38,589 nucleotides of DNA from SCUS01 sp966211675 (GTDB lineage Bacteria; Myxococcota_A; Polyangia; Polyangiales; Ga0077539). Below the pieces are notes generated by a model. The model had not been told where the DNA came from and searched no databases. It was given only the letters and a program-made list of their open reading frames with translations. Positions within the stretch are counted from its first letter, which is position 1, and every line of letters starts with the position of its first letter. Location of the stretch: positions 1 to 38,589 of the forward strand of contig CBIHPK010000065.1 of assembly GCA_966211675.1 (NCBI GenBank). Direction: 5' to 3'. Positions 25,445-35,940 of the stretch are shown one piece after another. A program made the position numbers and the translations under genes.

Positions 25445-27864
25445 CGCGGCGTCCCGGCGGGGAGGAGACGCACCGCGCACTTCTTGTAGTCGGGCTGCTT
25501 GGAGATGGGGTCGTGCGCGTCGAGGGTGAGCTCGTTGATGAGGAGGCGCTCGTCGAACCACGGCACGAAGACGGTGCCTGGCGGCGGCGAGGCGCGGCCG
25601 TCGATCCAGGCCGGGAGCGAGAGGCGGCCTCGGCGGCTCTCCAGGGTGACCGTGTCGCCGTCGCGGATGCCGAGGCGCTCGGCGTCCTCGCGGTTGACCT
25701 CGACGTAGGCGTTGGGCATCGCGCGTCGAAGCTGAGGGATGCGCATGGTCATCGAGCCGGAGTGCCAGTGCTCCAGCACGCGGCCCGTGCACAGCCAGAA
25801 GGGGTACTGCGCGTCGGGCATCTCCGGCGGGTTCTCGTGCTCGTGGAACCACAAGAGCGCCCGGTCGTCTCGCGTCACCGAGTGATAGAACTGGAAGCGC
25901 TTGCCCGCGGCGACGTTGGGGTCCTCGCCCTCGACGAAGCGGTAGCGGGTCTCTCGCCAGGAGCCGTCGGGCTGCTCGATCACGGGCCAGCGCATCCCGC
26001 GGTGGCGCACGTACTCGTCGTAGGGGGCGAGGTTCTTGTGCTTGATGCGAGAGAAGCGCCGGTACTCCTCGAAGAGCTGGGCGTCGACGTTCACCTCGTG
26101 GAAGCGGGCGTACTCCCACGAGGGCACCGGAGCGCCCGCGGCGTTGCGGAAGCGGAAGATGAACTCGCCGTCCTTGTCGCGCATGCCCGGGTGGCCGAGG
26201 TCGTGTAGCCGCCGCGCCACGGCGATGGTCTGCCACACGTCCGCGCGCGCCTCGCCGGGGGGGTCGACCATCTTGAACCACTGCTGCGTGCGGCGCTCGG
26301 AGTTGCCCGTCATGCCGTTCTTCTCGACCCACATGGCCGACGGCAGGATCAGGTCGGCCTGCCTCGTGGTGGCCGTCGGGTACACGTCCGACACGATCAG
26401 GAACTTGTCCGCCATGCGCCGCGACGGGTCGAACAGCTCCGCGAGGTTGGGCAGCGACTGCCCGGGGTTGGTCACCTGCACCCAGATGGTGTCGATGTCC
26501 CCGCCCTGCGCCGCCGGGGTGCTGAACTTCTTCCACATCAGCACCGTGTGGTAGCCGGGCGTCGCGTTGATGCGCCCGGGCGGGACGTTCCAGATCTCCT
26601 CGGCCTCGTGGCGGTGCTCCGGGTTGGCCACCATCAATCCCCCCGGCAGCAGGTGCGCGATGGTCCCGACCTCCCTCGCGGTGCCGCAGGCCGAGGGCTG
26701 CCCGGTGAGGCTCTGCGGCCCGTCGCCGGGCCTGCCGAAGTGCCCGGAGAGCATGTGCACGGCGTGGATGAGCCGGTTCATGGCGGTGCCGCGCGTGTGC
26801 TGGTTGACGCCCATGCACCAGAGCGAGAGCACCTTGCGGCTGCGGTCGGCGAAGAAGCCCGCGAGCCGCCGCACCTCCGCCGCGGGCACTCCGGAGAGGG
26901 CCTCGACGTGCTCGGGCGTGTAGCGCGCGATGCGCCGCCGGTACTCCTCGAAGGTCATCGCCTGGCCGTTGAGGTCCGGGCGCTCGACGTCCTTCCGGAA
27001 GTTCACGAAGCGCTCGACGAAGGCGCGGTCCCAGGTGTTGTTGGCGATGAGCAGGTGCGCGATGCCGTTGGCGAGCGCGAGGTCGCCGTGCGGCTTGAAC
27101 ATCATCACGTGGTCGGCGAAGGCCGAGGTGCGGGTGCGCCTCGTGGTGAGGTCGACGAGGGTCACCCGCTCGCCGCGCGAGCGCCGGTCGATGAGGCGCG
27201 AGAAGAGCACCGGGTGCATCTCGGCCATGTTGTTGCCCCAGAGCACCACCACGTCGGCGTGGTCGAGGTCGTCGAAGCAGTTGTAGGGCTCGTCGACGCC
27301 GAAGGTGCTGGTGTAGCCGGTGACCGCGGAGGCCATGCAGAGCCGCGCGTTGGGGTCGATGTGGTTGTTCGACAGGCCCCCCTTCATGAACTTCTGCGCC
27401 GCGTAGCCCTCGGGGATCGTCCACTGCCCGCTGCCGTAGAACGCGAACCCCCTGGGCTTCGCGAGCACTCGCCGCGCGATGATGTCGACCGCCTCCTCCC
27501 AGGAGATGGGGACGTGGCGGCCGTCGCGCTTGAGCATCGGGCGAGTGAGCCGGTCGGAGCCGTAGAGCGCGAGGCCGACGTGGTAGCCCTTCACGCAGAG
27601 CAGGCCGCGGTTGACGGGCGCGAGCTGGTCGCCCGCGACGGTGACCACGTGACCCGCGCGGACGCCCACCTGCACGGTGCACCCGGTGCCGCAGAAGCGG
27701 CAGGGGGCCTTCCCCCAGGTGACGTCGCCCGCGCGCGCGGCGAGGCTCGGGTCGATGGCGTGCGAGCCCGGGGCGTTCGGCGGAACCTGCGCCAGCACCC
27801 GGCGAGCGGCGACCGCGGTGGCCGTCGCGAGCGCGCTGGCCTTGAGGAAATCCCTGCGTTCCAT
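25441..27864 (-). CDS. napA: Periplasmic nitrate reductase catalytic subunit NapA
   Basis: An 807-residue molybdoenzyme reducing nitrate to nitrite, with bis-MGD molybdenum and one [4Fe-4S] cluster. The N-terminus carries a Tat signal (RRDFLK, residues 3-8). Cluster cysteines are Cys55, Cys58, Cys62 and Cys90, with the following Lys92. The molybdenum ligand is Cys176 in DPNARLCMAS. Other NapA marks are NQHTRGT, SLTGQPSACGTAREVG and the C-terminal DAHDPISKQPDYK. AGAGG 6 bases before the ATG at 27864 supports the start. It lies 10 bases after napD and overlaps napB. Periplasmic nitrate respiration or redox balancing is the likely role; dedicated respiratory use depends on genes outside the window. 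Confidence 0.96.
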   Translation of the reverse strand: MERRDFLKASALATATAVAARRVLAQVPPNAPGSHAIDPSLAARAGDVTWGKAPCRFCGTGCTVQVGVRAGHVVTVAGDQLAPVNRGLLCVKGYHVGLALYGSDRLTRPMLKRDGRHVPISWEEAVDIIARRVLAKPRGFAFYGSGQWTIPEGYAAQKFMKGGLSNNHIDPNARLCMASAVTGYTSTFGVDEPYNCFDDLDHADVVVLWGNNMAEMHPVLFSRLIDRRSRGERVTLVDLTTRRTRTSAFADHVMMFKPHGDLALANGIAHLLIANNTWDRAFVERFVNFRKDVERPDLNGQAMTFEEYRRRIARYTPEHVEALSGVPAAEVRRLAGFFADRSRKVLSLWCMGVNQHTRGTAMNRLIHAVHMLSGHFGRPGDGPQSLTGQPSACGTAREVGTIAHLLPGGLMVANPEHRHEAEEIWNVPPGRINATPGYHTVLMWKKFSTPAAQGGDIDTIWVQVTNPGQSLPNLAELFDPSRRMADKFLIVSDVYPTATTRQADLILPSAMWVEKNGMTGNSERRTQQWFKMVDPPGEARADVWQTIAVARRLHDLGHPGMRDKDGEFIFRFRNAAGAPVPSWEYARFHEVNVDAQLFEEYRRFSRIKHKNLAPYDEYVRHRGMRWPVIEQPDGSWRETRYRFVEGEDPNVAAGKRFQFYHSVTRDDRALLWFHEHENPPEMPDAQYPFWLCTGRVLEHWHSGSMTMRIPQLRRAMPNAYVEVNREDAERLGIRDGDTVTLESRRGRLSLPAWIDGRASPPPGTVFVPWFDERLLINELTLDAHDPISKQPDYKKCAVRLLPAGTPR

Positions 27865-27874
27865 CGGGTGCCTC

Positions 27875-28162
27875 TTACTCTCTCGTCCTGCGACGCTGCG
27901 GCAGCTCGTCGGAGCTGAACTCCCCGACGTCGGAGAAATCATGGAAGGCCAGGTCGACCAGCAGCACGCCCGGCGTGCGCGAGACCTCGTTCATCAGGTC
28001 CTGCTCCTCGAGCACCGAGTCGGTGGCCAGCACCAGCGGGAGGCGCCCCCCGCGCTGCAGCTCCCCGAGCGTGATGCGCGCGTCGGAGCCCAGCGAGGCG
28101 ACGGCCTCCTCGCGCATGAGGTCGAGCTCCGTGAGCGTCACCACCAGTCCCGCGACGGGCAT
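27875..28162 (-). CDS. napD: NapD-like Tat-signal-binding chaperone
   Basis: A 95-residue protein starting MPVAGLVVTLTELDLMREEAVASL, the ferredoxin-fold pattern of NapD, which binds the NapA Tat signal and helps cofactor loading in the cytoplasm. A strong AGGAGG lies 7 bases before the ATG, and its start overlaps the stop of the NrfD gene (TGATG). Its place directly before napA supports the call. Confidence 0.88.
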   Translation of the reverse strand: MPVAGLVVTLTELDLMREEAVASLGSDARITLGELQRGGRLPLVLATDSVLEEQDLMNEVSRTPGVLLVDLAFHDFSDVGEFSSDELPQRRRTRE

Positions 28163-29421
28163 CACGGCACCTCCTTCGCGTCGGCTTCCACCCCCGGGGC
28201 GCGCAGCTCGCCGGTCATGGCCTGCAGCCCCACCTTCAGCGCCACGGTGAACACCATCAGCCCGAGCGCCCACACCCCCGCGGTCACCTTCCACTCCGCG
28301 ATCGACGGCGCGTAGGGAACCAGCTCGTGCAGCGTGCTCGGCACGAAGCCCGGCACGATGAGCCCCATGCCCTTCTCGATCCAGACGGCGGCGAAGACGG
28401 CCACGAGGGCGGTGTTGATCACCACGCGGCGCTCCCGAAGCGCGGGCGTGAGCAGCACCGCCACGGCGCCGAGGTTGAGGGTGATGGAGGTCCACATCCA
28501 GGGCACGAGCTCGTGGTGGCCGTGCATCCCGAGCCAGAGGTAGCGCACCGCGGCGGCGTGGTGGCCGCCCGTGTAGAAGTGCGTGAAGAGCTCGGCGGCG
28601 AGCATGAAGAGGTTCACCAGCGCGGCCACGCGGAGGATGTCCAGGAGGCGCCGGATGGCTCCTTCGGGGACCTTGAAGCGGGTGAAGCGCCGCACGAGCT
28701 GCAGCGAGATGATGATGAACGCGGGGCCCGTCACGAAGGCCGAGGCGAGGAAGCGCGGGGCGAGGAGGGCGCTGTTCCAGAAGGGCCGGCCGCCGAGGCC
28801 CGAGTAGAGGAAGGCCGTCACCGTGTGGATGGAGATGGCCCAGATGATCGAGAGGAAGACGAAGGGGAGGTACCAGCGCGGGTCCGGTCGGCCGCCGCGG
28901 TAGCGCGTGTAGATGAGGTACCCGCAGACGTGGAGGTTGATCGCGAGGTACCCGTTGAGCACGATCACGTCCCACGTGAGCATCGACACGGGCCAGTGGA
29001 ACTTCCCGAGCCCCGGCACCATGTGCCAGAAGCGGTCGGGCCGTCCGAGGTCGACCACCACGAAGCCGAGGGCCATCACGATCGCGGCCACGGCGAGGAG
29101 CTCGCCGATGATCACCACGTCGTGCATGTCCTCGTCGTGATAGAGGTACGCGGGGATCACCATCATCACTCCGCCCGCCGCGAGGCCCACGGCGAAGGTG
29201 AAGTTGGCGATGTAGAGCCCCCAGGAGACGTGGTCGCTCATGCCGGTGACGGCCATGCCGCGAGCGACCTGCCAGGCCCAGGTGTTGGCGCCCACGAGCG
29301 CGATCGCCGTGAGCACGAACATCCACGCGTAGAAGCGCCAGGTGCCGTCGGTGGCGCGGTCGAGCACCTTCAGCAGGAAGCGGGGGTAGCTCAGGTGGTG
29401 CGGGACGTCCGTCGGTGCCAT
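28162..29421 (-). CDS. NrfD/PsrC-family quinol dehydrogenase membrane subunit
   Basis: A 419-residue integral membrane protein with about 10 hydrophobic helices (for example FYAWMFVLTAIALVGANTWAW, VSWGLYIANFTFAVGLAAGG, LLAVAAIVMALGFVVVDLG and GPAFIIISLQL). The GLYIANFTFAVGLAAGG and DLGRPDRFW patterns are typical of the NrfD family (HybB/DsrP branch), which exchange electrons between quinones and an attached Fe-S subunit without heme. It follows the Fe-S gene by 11 bases and precedes napD, so it most likely replaces NapC as the quinol link to nitrate reductase. Confidence 0.9.
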   Translation of the reverse strand: MAPTDVPHHLSYPRFLLKVLDRATDGTWRFYAWMFVLTAIALVGANTWAWQVARGMAVTGMSDHVSWGLYIANFTFAVGLAAGGVMMVIPAYLYHDEDMHDVVIIGELLAVAAIVMALGFVVVDLGRPDRFWHMVPGLGKFHWPVSMLTWDVIVLNGYLAINLHVCGYLIYTRYRGGRPDPRWYLPFVFLSIIWAISIHTVTAFLYSGLGGRPFWNSALLAPRFLASAFVTGPAFIIISLQLVRRFTRFKVPEGAIRRLLDILRVAALVNLFMLAAELFTHFYTGGHHAAAVRYLWLGMHGHHELVPWMWTSITLNLGAVAVLLTPALRERRVVINTALVAVFAAVWIEKGMGLIVPGFVPSTLHELVPYAPSIAEWKVTAGVWALGLMVFTVALKVGLQAMTGELRAPGVEADAKEVP

Positions 29422-29432
29422 TCGTCCTCAGC

Positions 29433-30338
29433 TCACACGTCGAAGAAGTAGAAGAAGCGAGGGCGCGTCCCGAGCTCCTCCTTCAGCACGAAGACCCGCT
29501 TGTTCTCGAGCACCCAGCGGATGTCCGAGTGGGCGTCGAGCACGTTGCCGAAGACGCGCGCTCCGGTCGGGCACGCCTCGAGGCAGGCCGGCAGGCGGCC
29601 CTCTCGGGTGCGGTGCAGGCAGAAGGTGCACTTCTCCACCACGCCCTGCGGACGGATGCGGTTGGAGAGGTACGACTGGTCGGGGTTGATCTCCGCCGCG
29701 GGGATCTCCGGCTTGTGCCAGTTGAAGCGCCGCGCGTGGTACGGGCACGCGGCCTCGCAGTAGCGGCAGCCGATGCACCAGTTGTAGTCGACCACCACCA
29801 CGCCGTCGGGCTCCTGCCAGGTGGCCTCGACGGGGCAGACCTTGGTGCACGGCGGGTTCTCGCACTGCTGGCACTGCACCGGCATGTAGAACTTCCCCTC
29901 CGCGGGGACCGTGTGGTCGTAGTCCGTGTTGCCCTGCTCCATGTCGAGCGAGCCGGCGGTCATCTCCAGCACGCGGATGTACGACTGGTGCGTCGAGCGG
30001 TCGTGGTTGTTCTCGACGTGGCAGGCGTCGACGCAGCGTCGGCAGCCGATGCACACCGAGAGGTTGAGCGCGTAGGCGAACTGCACGCCCTCCGTCGGGC
30101 GCACGTCGCGGATGGTCACCTCGCGCCCGTAGCGCTGCCGAGTCTCGTCCTCCAGGCGCTGGAGCACGGCGCGCATCTCGTCGCGCGACAGCTCGCGGTA
30201 GTGCTTCTGCAGGAAGTCGCCGACGCTGGTGAAGTGCTCGATCTCGCGCAGGGGCGAGAGCGCGTGCTCGAAGGCCGCGGCGCCGAGGGTGGCTCCGAGC
30301 ACCTTGAGCGCGACGCGGCGGGTGGGCTTCTCATCCAT
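29433..30338 (-). CDS. Exported four-cluster ferredoxin-type subunit (DsrO/NrfC/HybA-like)
   Basis: A 301-residue protein with a twin-arginine-type signal (TRRVALKVLGATLGAAAF). Four cysteine groups for [4Fe-4S] clusters are visible: CIGCRRCVDAC, CQQCENPPCTKVC, CIGCRYCEAAC, and CTFC with CLEAC. This is the usual partner of NrfD-type membrane subunits. AGGAGA 7 bases before the ATG at 30338 supports the start, and the start overlaps the end of the upstream tetraheme lipoprotein by 8 bases. It should sit on the periplasmic side and pass electrons from NrfD to multiheme cytochromes. Confidence 0.92.
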   Translation of the reverse strand: MDEKPTRRVALKVLGATLGAAAFEHALSPLREIEHFTSVGDFLQKHYRELSRDEMRAVLQRLEDETRQRYGREVTIRDVRPTEGVQFAYALNLSVCIGCRRCVDACHVENNHDRSTHQSYIRVLEMTAGSLDMEQGNTDYDHTVPAEGKFYMPVQCQQCENPPCTKVCPVEATWQEPDGVVVVDYNWCIGCRYCEAACPYHARRFNWHKPEIPAAEINPDQSYLSNRIRPQGVVEKCTFCLHRTREGRLPACLEACPTGARVFGNVLDAHSDIRWVLENKRVFVLKEELGTRPRFFYFFDV

Positions 30339-30993
30339 GATCGGCTCTCCTGCGCGGCGCGTCGGGCGGCGGCGGCATCGGACGGAAGCGCGGGAAGCGC
30401 GGGGCGTGCGGGTCGTGGCAGTCGACGCAGTGGTTGCGCAGACGGGGGCCGCGGGTGAGGTCCCAGTGGCCGTTCATCCCGCCGTGGGCGCCGTGCAGCC
30501 AGTCGCGGTGCTGCGTGCCGTGGCACTGCGCGCAGAGGCGCAGCGCGTCCGTCATCGGGATCGAGTCGCCGGTCGCGAGCCGCAGCCGGTCGTAGCGCGC
30601 CGGGTCGTGACAGGCGCGGCACTCGTTGTTGCCGTGCTCGAAGCGCAATCCCGCATGAGGGCCGCCCAGGGTCTGCGCGCTCGCGGGCAGCGAGGGCGGG
30701 GGCTGGAGCACCTCGTGGCAGGTTCCGCAGCCGACCTCCACGGGACGCCCCTGCGGCGTCTCCACGGTGCCCGCGAGGCCCGAGAGCGAGGCGGGGCGGT
30801 GCACCGTGATGGGGTATCGAGAGCCGTCGCCGGCGGGCACGTCCGCGAAGCGGCGCGATCGGTCGGCATAGCCCGCGGGGTCTCCGCACGCGGCCGAGAG
30901 GGTCGCGAGCAGCAGCACCGGCATCAGGCGGCGAGGCCGTGGGGGGTCCACGCCCGTGACTAGAAGGCCCGTGAGGCGGGAGGGAAATGACAT
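30331..30993 (-). CDS. Tetraheme cytochrome c-type lipoprotein
   Basis: A 220-residue protein with four CxxCH sites: CGTCH, CRACH, CAQCH and CVDCH. A hydrophobic stretch PVLLLATLSAAC suggests lipidation at about Cys36. The ATG at 30993 has AGGGAG 11 bases upstream; a GTG at 30951 or ATG at 30924 would give a shorter, more typical signal. Several extra His residues (HGTQHRDWLHGAHGG) could be distal heme ligands. It overlaps the Fe-S subunit by 8 bases and lies 30 bases after the diheme gene, so it is probably an electron carrier between the NrfD-FeS module and NapB. Confidence 0.85.
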   Translation of the reverse strand: MSFPSRLTGLLVTGVDPPRPRRLMPVLLLATLSAACGDPAGYADRSRRFADVPAGDGSRYPITVHRPASLSGLAGTVETPQGRPVEVGCGTCHEVLQPPPSLPASAQTLGGPHAGLRFEHGNNECRACHDPARYDRLRLATGDSIPMTDALRLCAQCHGTQHRDWLHGAHGGMNGHWDLTRGPRLRNHCVDCHDPHAPRFPRFRPMPPPPDAPRRRADHG

Positions 30994-31023
30994 TTGTCAG
31001 AGCGCTCCCTCTCCCGCGGTCGA

Positions 31024-31950
31024 TCAGCGGTGGCCCGCGGCGCGCGGGGGCACGGTGCGGACGAAGTTCCAGAGGGCGAGCCGCTCGTCGGGCGTGAGCC
31101 GCGAGAACTGCCTCCAGGGCATGTGCATCGGGTCGATGGTGCGCCCGTCGCGGGTGCGCCCCTCGGTGAGCACGGCCATGAACTGCGCCTCGGTCATCGC
31201 CCCGATGCCCGTCGCGGGATCGGGGGTGATGTTCGCCGCGGCGGGCCACTCGGGCGGCGTGCCGGGGATGTGCCCGCCGGAGTAGGCCGGACCGTGACAG
31301 CCGGTGCATCCCGCGGCGAGGTAGCGGCCGTACTCCACGGTCGGTCCCGCGGGAGGGGCGTGGACCACCAGAGCGCGGTGGTCGATGTGCTCGGCGACGA
31401 GGTAGGGCAGGTCGCCCTTGAGGTAGAGCACGCGGCCGACGGGGCCCAGCACCGAAGGGCCCGGGACGTTGGACGAGGCGGGGAGCGAGCGGAGGTGGGC
31501 GACCATCGCCCCGAGGTCGGCGTCGTCGAGGAAGCGGTAGTCCCCGCAGGGCATGAAGGGGATGCCGAGGCCGCTGGGGCGCACGCAGTGGCGCACCGCG
31601 CGGGCCCAGTCGCTGCCGCTCCAGCGGGCCGTGGGGCCGCCCGGGGTGATGTTCGAGGGGCGGAGTTCCATCACGGGCATGGCGCGGAGGAAGACGCCGC
31701 CGTGGCCCTGTGGACCGTGGCATTCGAGGCAGCCTCGCGTGGCGACGAGGCGCTCGCCGCGGGCGAGGGAGGCCGCGTCCGTCGGGATGAGGAGCGCCTC
31801 CTCGGGGACCACGAAGCGCCGCTGGAGGCGCTGGCCGGACACGACGAAGACCCCGATGGCGGCGACGAGGACGACGCCGAGGAGGGCGCCGAAGCCCATG
31901 GCGAGACGGCGCGCCCACCGCCGGGGCGGGGACGAGGAGGAGCTTCCCAT
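31024..31950 (-). CDS. Membrane-anchored diheme cytochrome c
   Basis: A 308-residue protein with an N-terminal membrane helix (about residues 17-40, AMGFGALLGVVLVAAIGVFV) and two cytochrome c domains: CLECH near residue 74 and CTGCH near residue 215. Likely sixth ligands are Met residues in AMPVMELRPSNITP and DPMHMPWRQFSRLT, as in the diheme cytochrome subunits of periplasmic dehydrogenases. It is first in the nap-like operon, 53 bases after the helicase stop on the same strand. It could feed or drain electrons, for example towards an oxidase; its exact place in the chain is not fixed by sequence. Confidence 0.88.
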   Translation of the reverse strand: MGSSSSSPPRRWARRLAMGFGALLGVVLVAAIGVFVVSGQRLQRRFVVPEEALLIPTDAASLARGERLVATRGCLECHGPQGHGGVFLRAMPVMELRPSNITPGGPTARWSGSDWARAVRHCVRPSGLGIPFMPCGDYRFLDDADLGAMVAHLRSLPASSNVPGPSVLGPVGRVLYLKGDLPYLVAEHIDHRALVVHAPPAGPTVEYGRYLAAGCTGCHGPAYSGGHIPGTPPEWPAAANITPDPATGIGAMTEAQFMAVLTEGRTRDGRTIDPMHMPWRQFSRLTPDERLALWNFVRTVPPRAAGHR

Positions 31951-32003
31951 GATCGGGAAACTATTGAGCGGTGGGGTGAAGTCGGAAGGGGGGAGGCAGG
32001 GAC

Positions 32004-33320
<1,317 letters not shown>

Positions 33321-33326
33321 GAAGAA

Positions 33327-33330
33327 CTCC
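33327..33330 (-). promoter_or_regulatory. Ribosome binding site supporting a TTG start
   Basis: GGAG on the minus strand, 6 bases before the TTG at 33320; it decides the start of the DEAD-box helicase. Confidence 0.5.
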
Positions 33331-33416
33331 GTGCGTGCGGTAACCGCCGCGGGAACCGTGAGAGCTGTGCTGTGGAGCGGTGACGCCGTGTCTGGAAACA
33401 GACGTCGGAGAGCCCC

Positions 33417-34838
33417 TTAGAGGGGGGCCTCGTCGGCGATGCGCTCACCGGTGCGGCGCGCGAGGGCTACCACATCCGGGATGCCGACGCCCTCGTAGGC
33501 GGCCCCAATCGTCACCAGGCCGGGATGATTCTTGAGCGCGTCACGGATCGCCGCGACCCGCGAGGCGTGCCCGATGGTGGGCTGGGGGGAGGTCCCGAGG
33601 AAGCGGTAGACCCTTGTAAACAAGGGGTCGCCGCGCAGGGGCATGAGCGACCCAAGCTCCTCCCGGCAGAGGGCCACGAGATCGCTCTCGGGGAGCGAGG
33701 CGCGGTCTTCGTGCCCGAGGCCCCCGACGAAGGCGCGCAGCAGCACGGCCTCTCCGGGCGCTCGCCCCGGCCATTTGCTCGACACCCAGGTCGACGCGAG
33801 GATGCGCCGACCCTCGCGTCGTGGCACCACGAAGCCCGTCGCGTCGAGTCGGCGCCCCACCGCCTTCTTCGGGAAGGCGAAGAACACCGTCGCCGCCGAC
33901 GACCACCCGGGCCCATCGAGCCGCGCCGAGAGCTGCCCGTCGAGCGATCGCAGCAGCTTCGCCGCGCGGTGCATCGGCATCGCCAGCACCGCCCGGTCGG
34001 CGGTGATCCGCTCTCCCTCTTCGGTGGTCACCACGTAGCGCGCTCCCTCGCGAGCGACGCTCTCCGCGGCGGTGTTGGTGCGCACGGTGCCCGGGGGGAG
34101 GGCGGCGAGCAGGGCGTCGACGAGGCTCCCCACGCCGTCGCGCAGCGAGAGGAAGGCCGACGGCGGGCTCTGCCCAGGGAAGCGCCGAGGGACCGCCGCG
34201 CGAGCGTTGACCATCAGGCTCCCGCCGCGGCTGGCGACCTCCACCAGCGCGGGGAAGGTGGACTGCGCCGAGAGGCTCCACGCGTCGCCCGCGTAGATGC
34301 CCGCCAGCAGCGGCTCGGTGAAGGCCGAGACCACCTCACGGCCCAGGTGCCGCGCCACCATGGCGCCGAGCGCCTCGTCCGTGGAGCCCCGCTTCGGGGG
34401 CGCCCAGGCGAGCGTTCGGTCGAGGAGCAGCCGGGCCTTGGCGCGCCACGAGAGCAGCGGCGTGGAGAGCATCGGTCGCAGCTTCGTCGGAACGCCCAGC
34501 ACCACCCCATCGGGCATGCGCGCAAGCTGTGCGCCGTGGGCGATGTAGATGCGTCGGTTCTCGGGGACGGTCTCGATGAGCGCCGACCCGAGGCCCAGGT
34601 CGCGGCAGAGGGCCGCGGCGGCGGGCTTGGAGGCGACCCAGGAGTCCGGTCCTCCGTCGACGAGGAAGTCTCCGACGCGCTCGGTGACGAGGTTGCCTCC
34701 GGGGCGCGACGAGCGCTCCAGGATGGTCACCGTCGCGGAGGCCCCTCGCTGCGCCGCGCGCTGAAGGAGCGACCACGCGGTGACGAGGCCCGAGAGGCCT
34801 CCGCCGAGGATGAGGGTGTGCTGGGGGGTCTGGGTCAT
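33417..34838 (-). CDS. hemG: Oxygen-dependent protoporphyrinogen oxidase (HemY type)
   Basis: A 473-residue flavoprotein oxidising protoporphyrinogen IX to protoporphyrin IX, the penultimate step of heme synthesis. The FAD motif LGGGLSGL lies near residues 11-18, followed by ERSSRPGGN and VDGGPDSW, and the C-terminal FAD signature is GAAYEGVGIPDVVA. This is the HemY/PPOX family; naming as hemG or hemY varies. It starts within the hemE stop (ATGA), so the two are coupled. Heme supply for the adjacent multiheme nap proteins is a plausible benefit of the neighbourhood, but hem genes lie in many contexts. Confidence 0.93.
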   Translation of the reverse strand: MTQTPQHTLILGGGLSGLVTAWSLLQRAAQRGASATVTILERSSRPGGNLVTERVGDFLVDGGPDSWVASKPAAAALCRDLGLGSALIETVPENRRIYIAHGAQLARMPDGVVLGVPTKLRPMLSTPLLSWRAKARLLLDRTLAWAPPKRGSTDEALGAMVARHLGREVVSAFTEPLLAGIYAGDAWSLSAQSTFPALVEVASRGGSLMVNARAAVPRRFPGQSPPSAFLSLRDGVGSLVDALLAALPPGTVRTNTAAESVAREGARYVVTTEEGERITADRAVLAMPMHRAAKLLRSLDGQLSARLDGPGWSSAATVFFAFPKKAVGRRLDATGFVVPRREGRRILASTWVSSKWPGRAPGEAVLLRAFVGGLGHEDRASLPESDLVALCREELGSLMPLRGDPLFTRVYRFLGTSPQPTIGHASRVAAIRDALKNHPGLVTIGAAYEGVGIPDVVALARRTGERIADEAPL

Positions 34839-35863
34839 CGCTCCGAGCGCTGGTGCACGAAGTCCACCACCGCGGCGACGCTCTCGACCGGGGTCTCCGG
34901 GAGGATCCCGTGGCCCAGGTTGAAGATGTGGCCGTTTCGGTTGGCGGCGCGGTCGAGCACCCGGCCGGTGGCGGCGAGCAGCACGTCGCGAGGGGCCAGG
35001 AGCAGCGTGGGGTCGAGGTTGCCCTGCACCGCGACGCCGTCGCCGAGGCGGCGCCACGCGTCGTCGAGGGGGGTGCGCCAGTCGACGCCGATGACCGTTC
35101 CGCCGGCGTCGCGCTGGGCTTCGAGGAGGGTGGCGGTGCCGGTGCCGAAGTGGAGCACCGGGACGCCTCGGGTCATCAGGGGCTGGAGGATGCTGCGGAC
35201 GTGCGGGGCGACGTAGGTGGCGTAGTCGTCCGGGGAGAGCTGGCCCACCCAGGAGTCGAAGAGCTGCACGGCCTGCGCGCCCGCGTCGATCTGCGCGTTG
35301 AGCAGCCGGAGCACCACGGCGGAGAGGGTGGTCATGAGGGCGTTCCAGGAGTCCGGGTCCTGGTACATGAGGGTCTTGGTGAGGACGAAGTGCGACGAGC
35401 GCCCGCCCTCGATCAGGTAGCTGGCAAGGGTGAAGGGCGCGCCCGCGAAGCCGATGAGGGGGGTCTTGCCGTCGAGCTCGCGGCGGATGAGGCGCACGGC
35501 TTCGAGCACGTAGGCGAGGTCCTCCTGCGGGTCGATGACGCGGAGCTTGTCGATCTGAGCGCGGCTGCGGATGGGCTCGTGGATGACCGGCCCTTCGCCC
35601 TTGGCGAACTCGAAGGAGGCGCCCATCGGGGCGAGCGGCAGGAGGATGTCCGCGAAGAGGATGGCCGCGTCGAACTCGAAGCGCCGCAGCGGCTGGAGCG
35701 TGACCTCCAGGGCGAGCTCGGGTGTGCGGCAGATGTCCAGGAGTGTGTGCTTCGTGCGCAGCGCCCGGTACTCGGCCATGTAGCGGCCGGCCTGGCGCAT
35801 GAACCACACGGGCGTTCGGTCGACGGGCTCACGACGGCAGGCGCGGAGGAATCGGTCATGCAT
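34835..35863 (-). CDS. hemE: Uroporphyrinogen decarboxylase
   Basis: A 342-residue enzyme removing four carboxyl groups from uroporphyrinogen III to give coproporphyrinogen III. Signatures are WFMRQAGRYMAEYR near residue 20, FADIL, GFAGAPFTLASYLIEG, QLFDSWVG, VQGNLDP and NLGHGILPETP. Length and start (ATG at 35863) match the family. It diverges from the YkgJ-like gene across 77 bases and is coupled to hemG. hemF/hemN and hemH are not in the window. Confidence 0.96.
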   Translation of the reverse strand: MHDRFLRACRREPVDRTPVWFMRQAGRYMAEYRALRTKHTLLDICRTPELALEVTLQPLRRFEFDAAILFADILLPLAPMGASFEFAKGEGPVIHEPIRSRAQIDKLRVIDPQEDLAYVLEAVRLIRRELDGKTPLIGFAGAPFTLASYLIEGGRSSHFVLTKTLMYQDPDSWNALMTTLSAVVLRLLNAQIDAGAQAVQLFDSWVGQLSPDDYATYVAPHVRSILQPLMTRGVPVLHFGTGTATLLEAQRDAGGTVIGVDWRTPLDDAWRRLGDGVAVQGNLDPTLLLAPRDVLLAATGRVLDRAANRNGHIFNLGHGILPETPVESVAAVVDFVHQRSER

Positions 35864-35940
35864 AGGCGCGGGACCATCGGGCTCGACCGTGCACGTCGTC
35901 AAGGGTGCGGGCGCGGGTGTAGAGAACGGCGGTACCTCCC

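Noticed and set aside
33390..33403. GTCTG-GAAA-CAGAC hairpin upstream of the helicase as a regulatory element
   Set aside because: Only five pairs, no U-tract and no known motif; mentioned with the helicase but not called as a feature.
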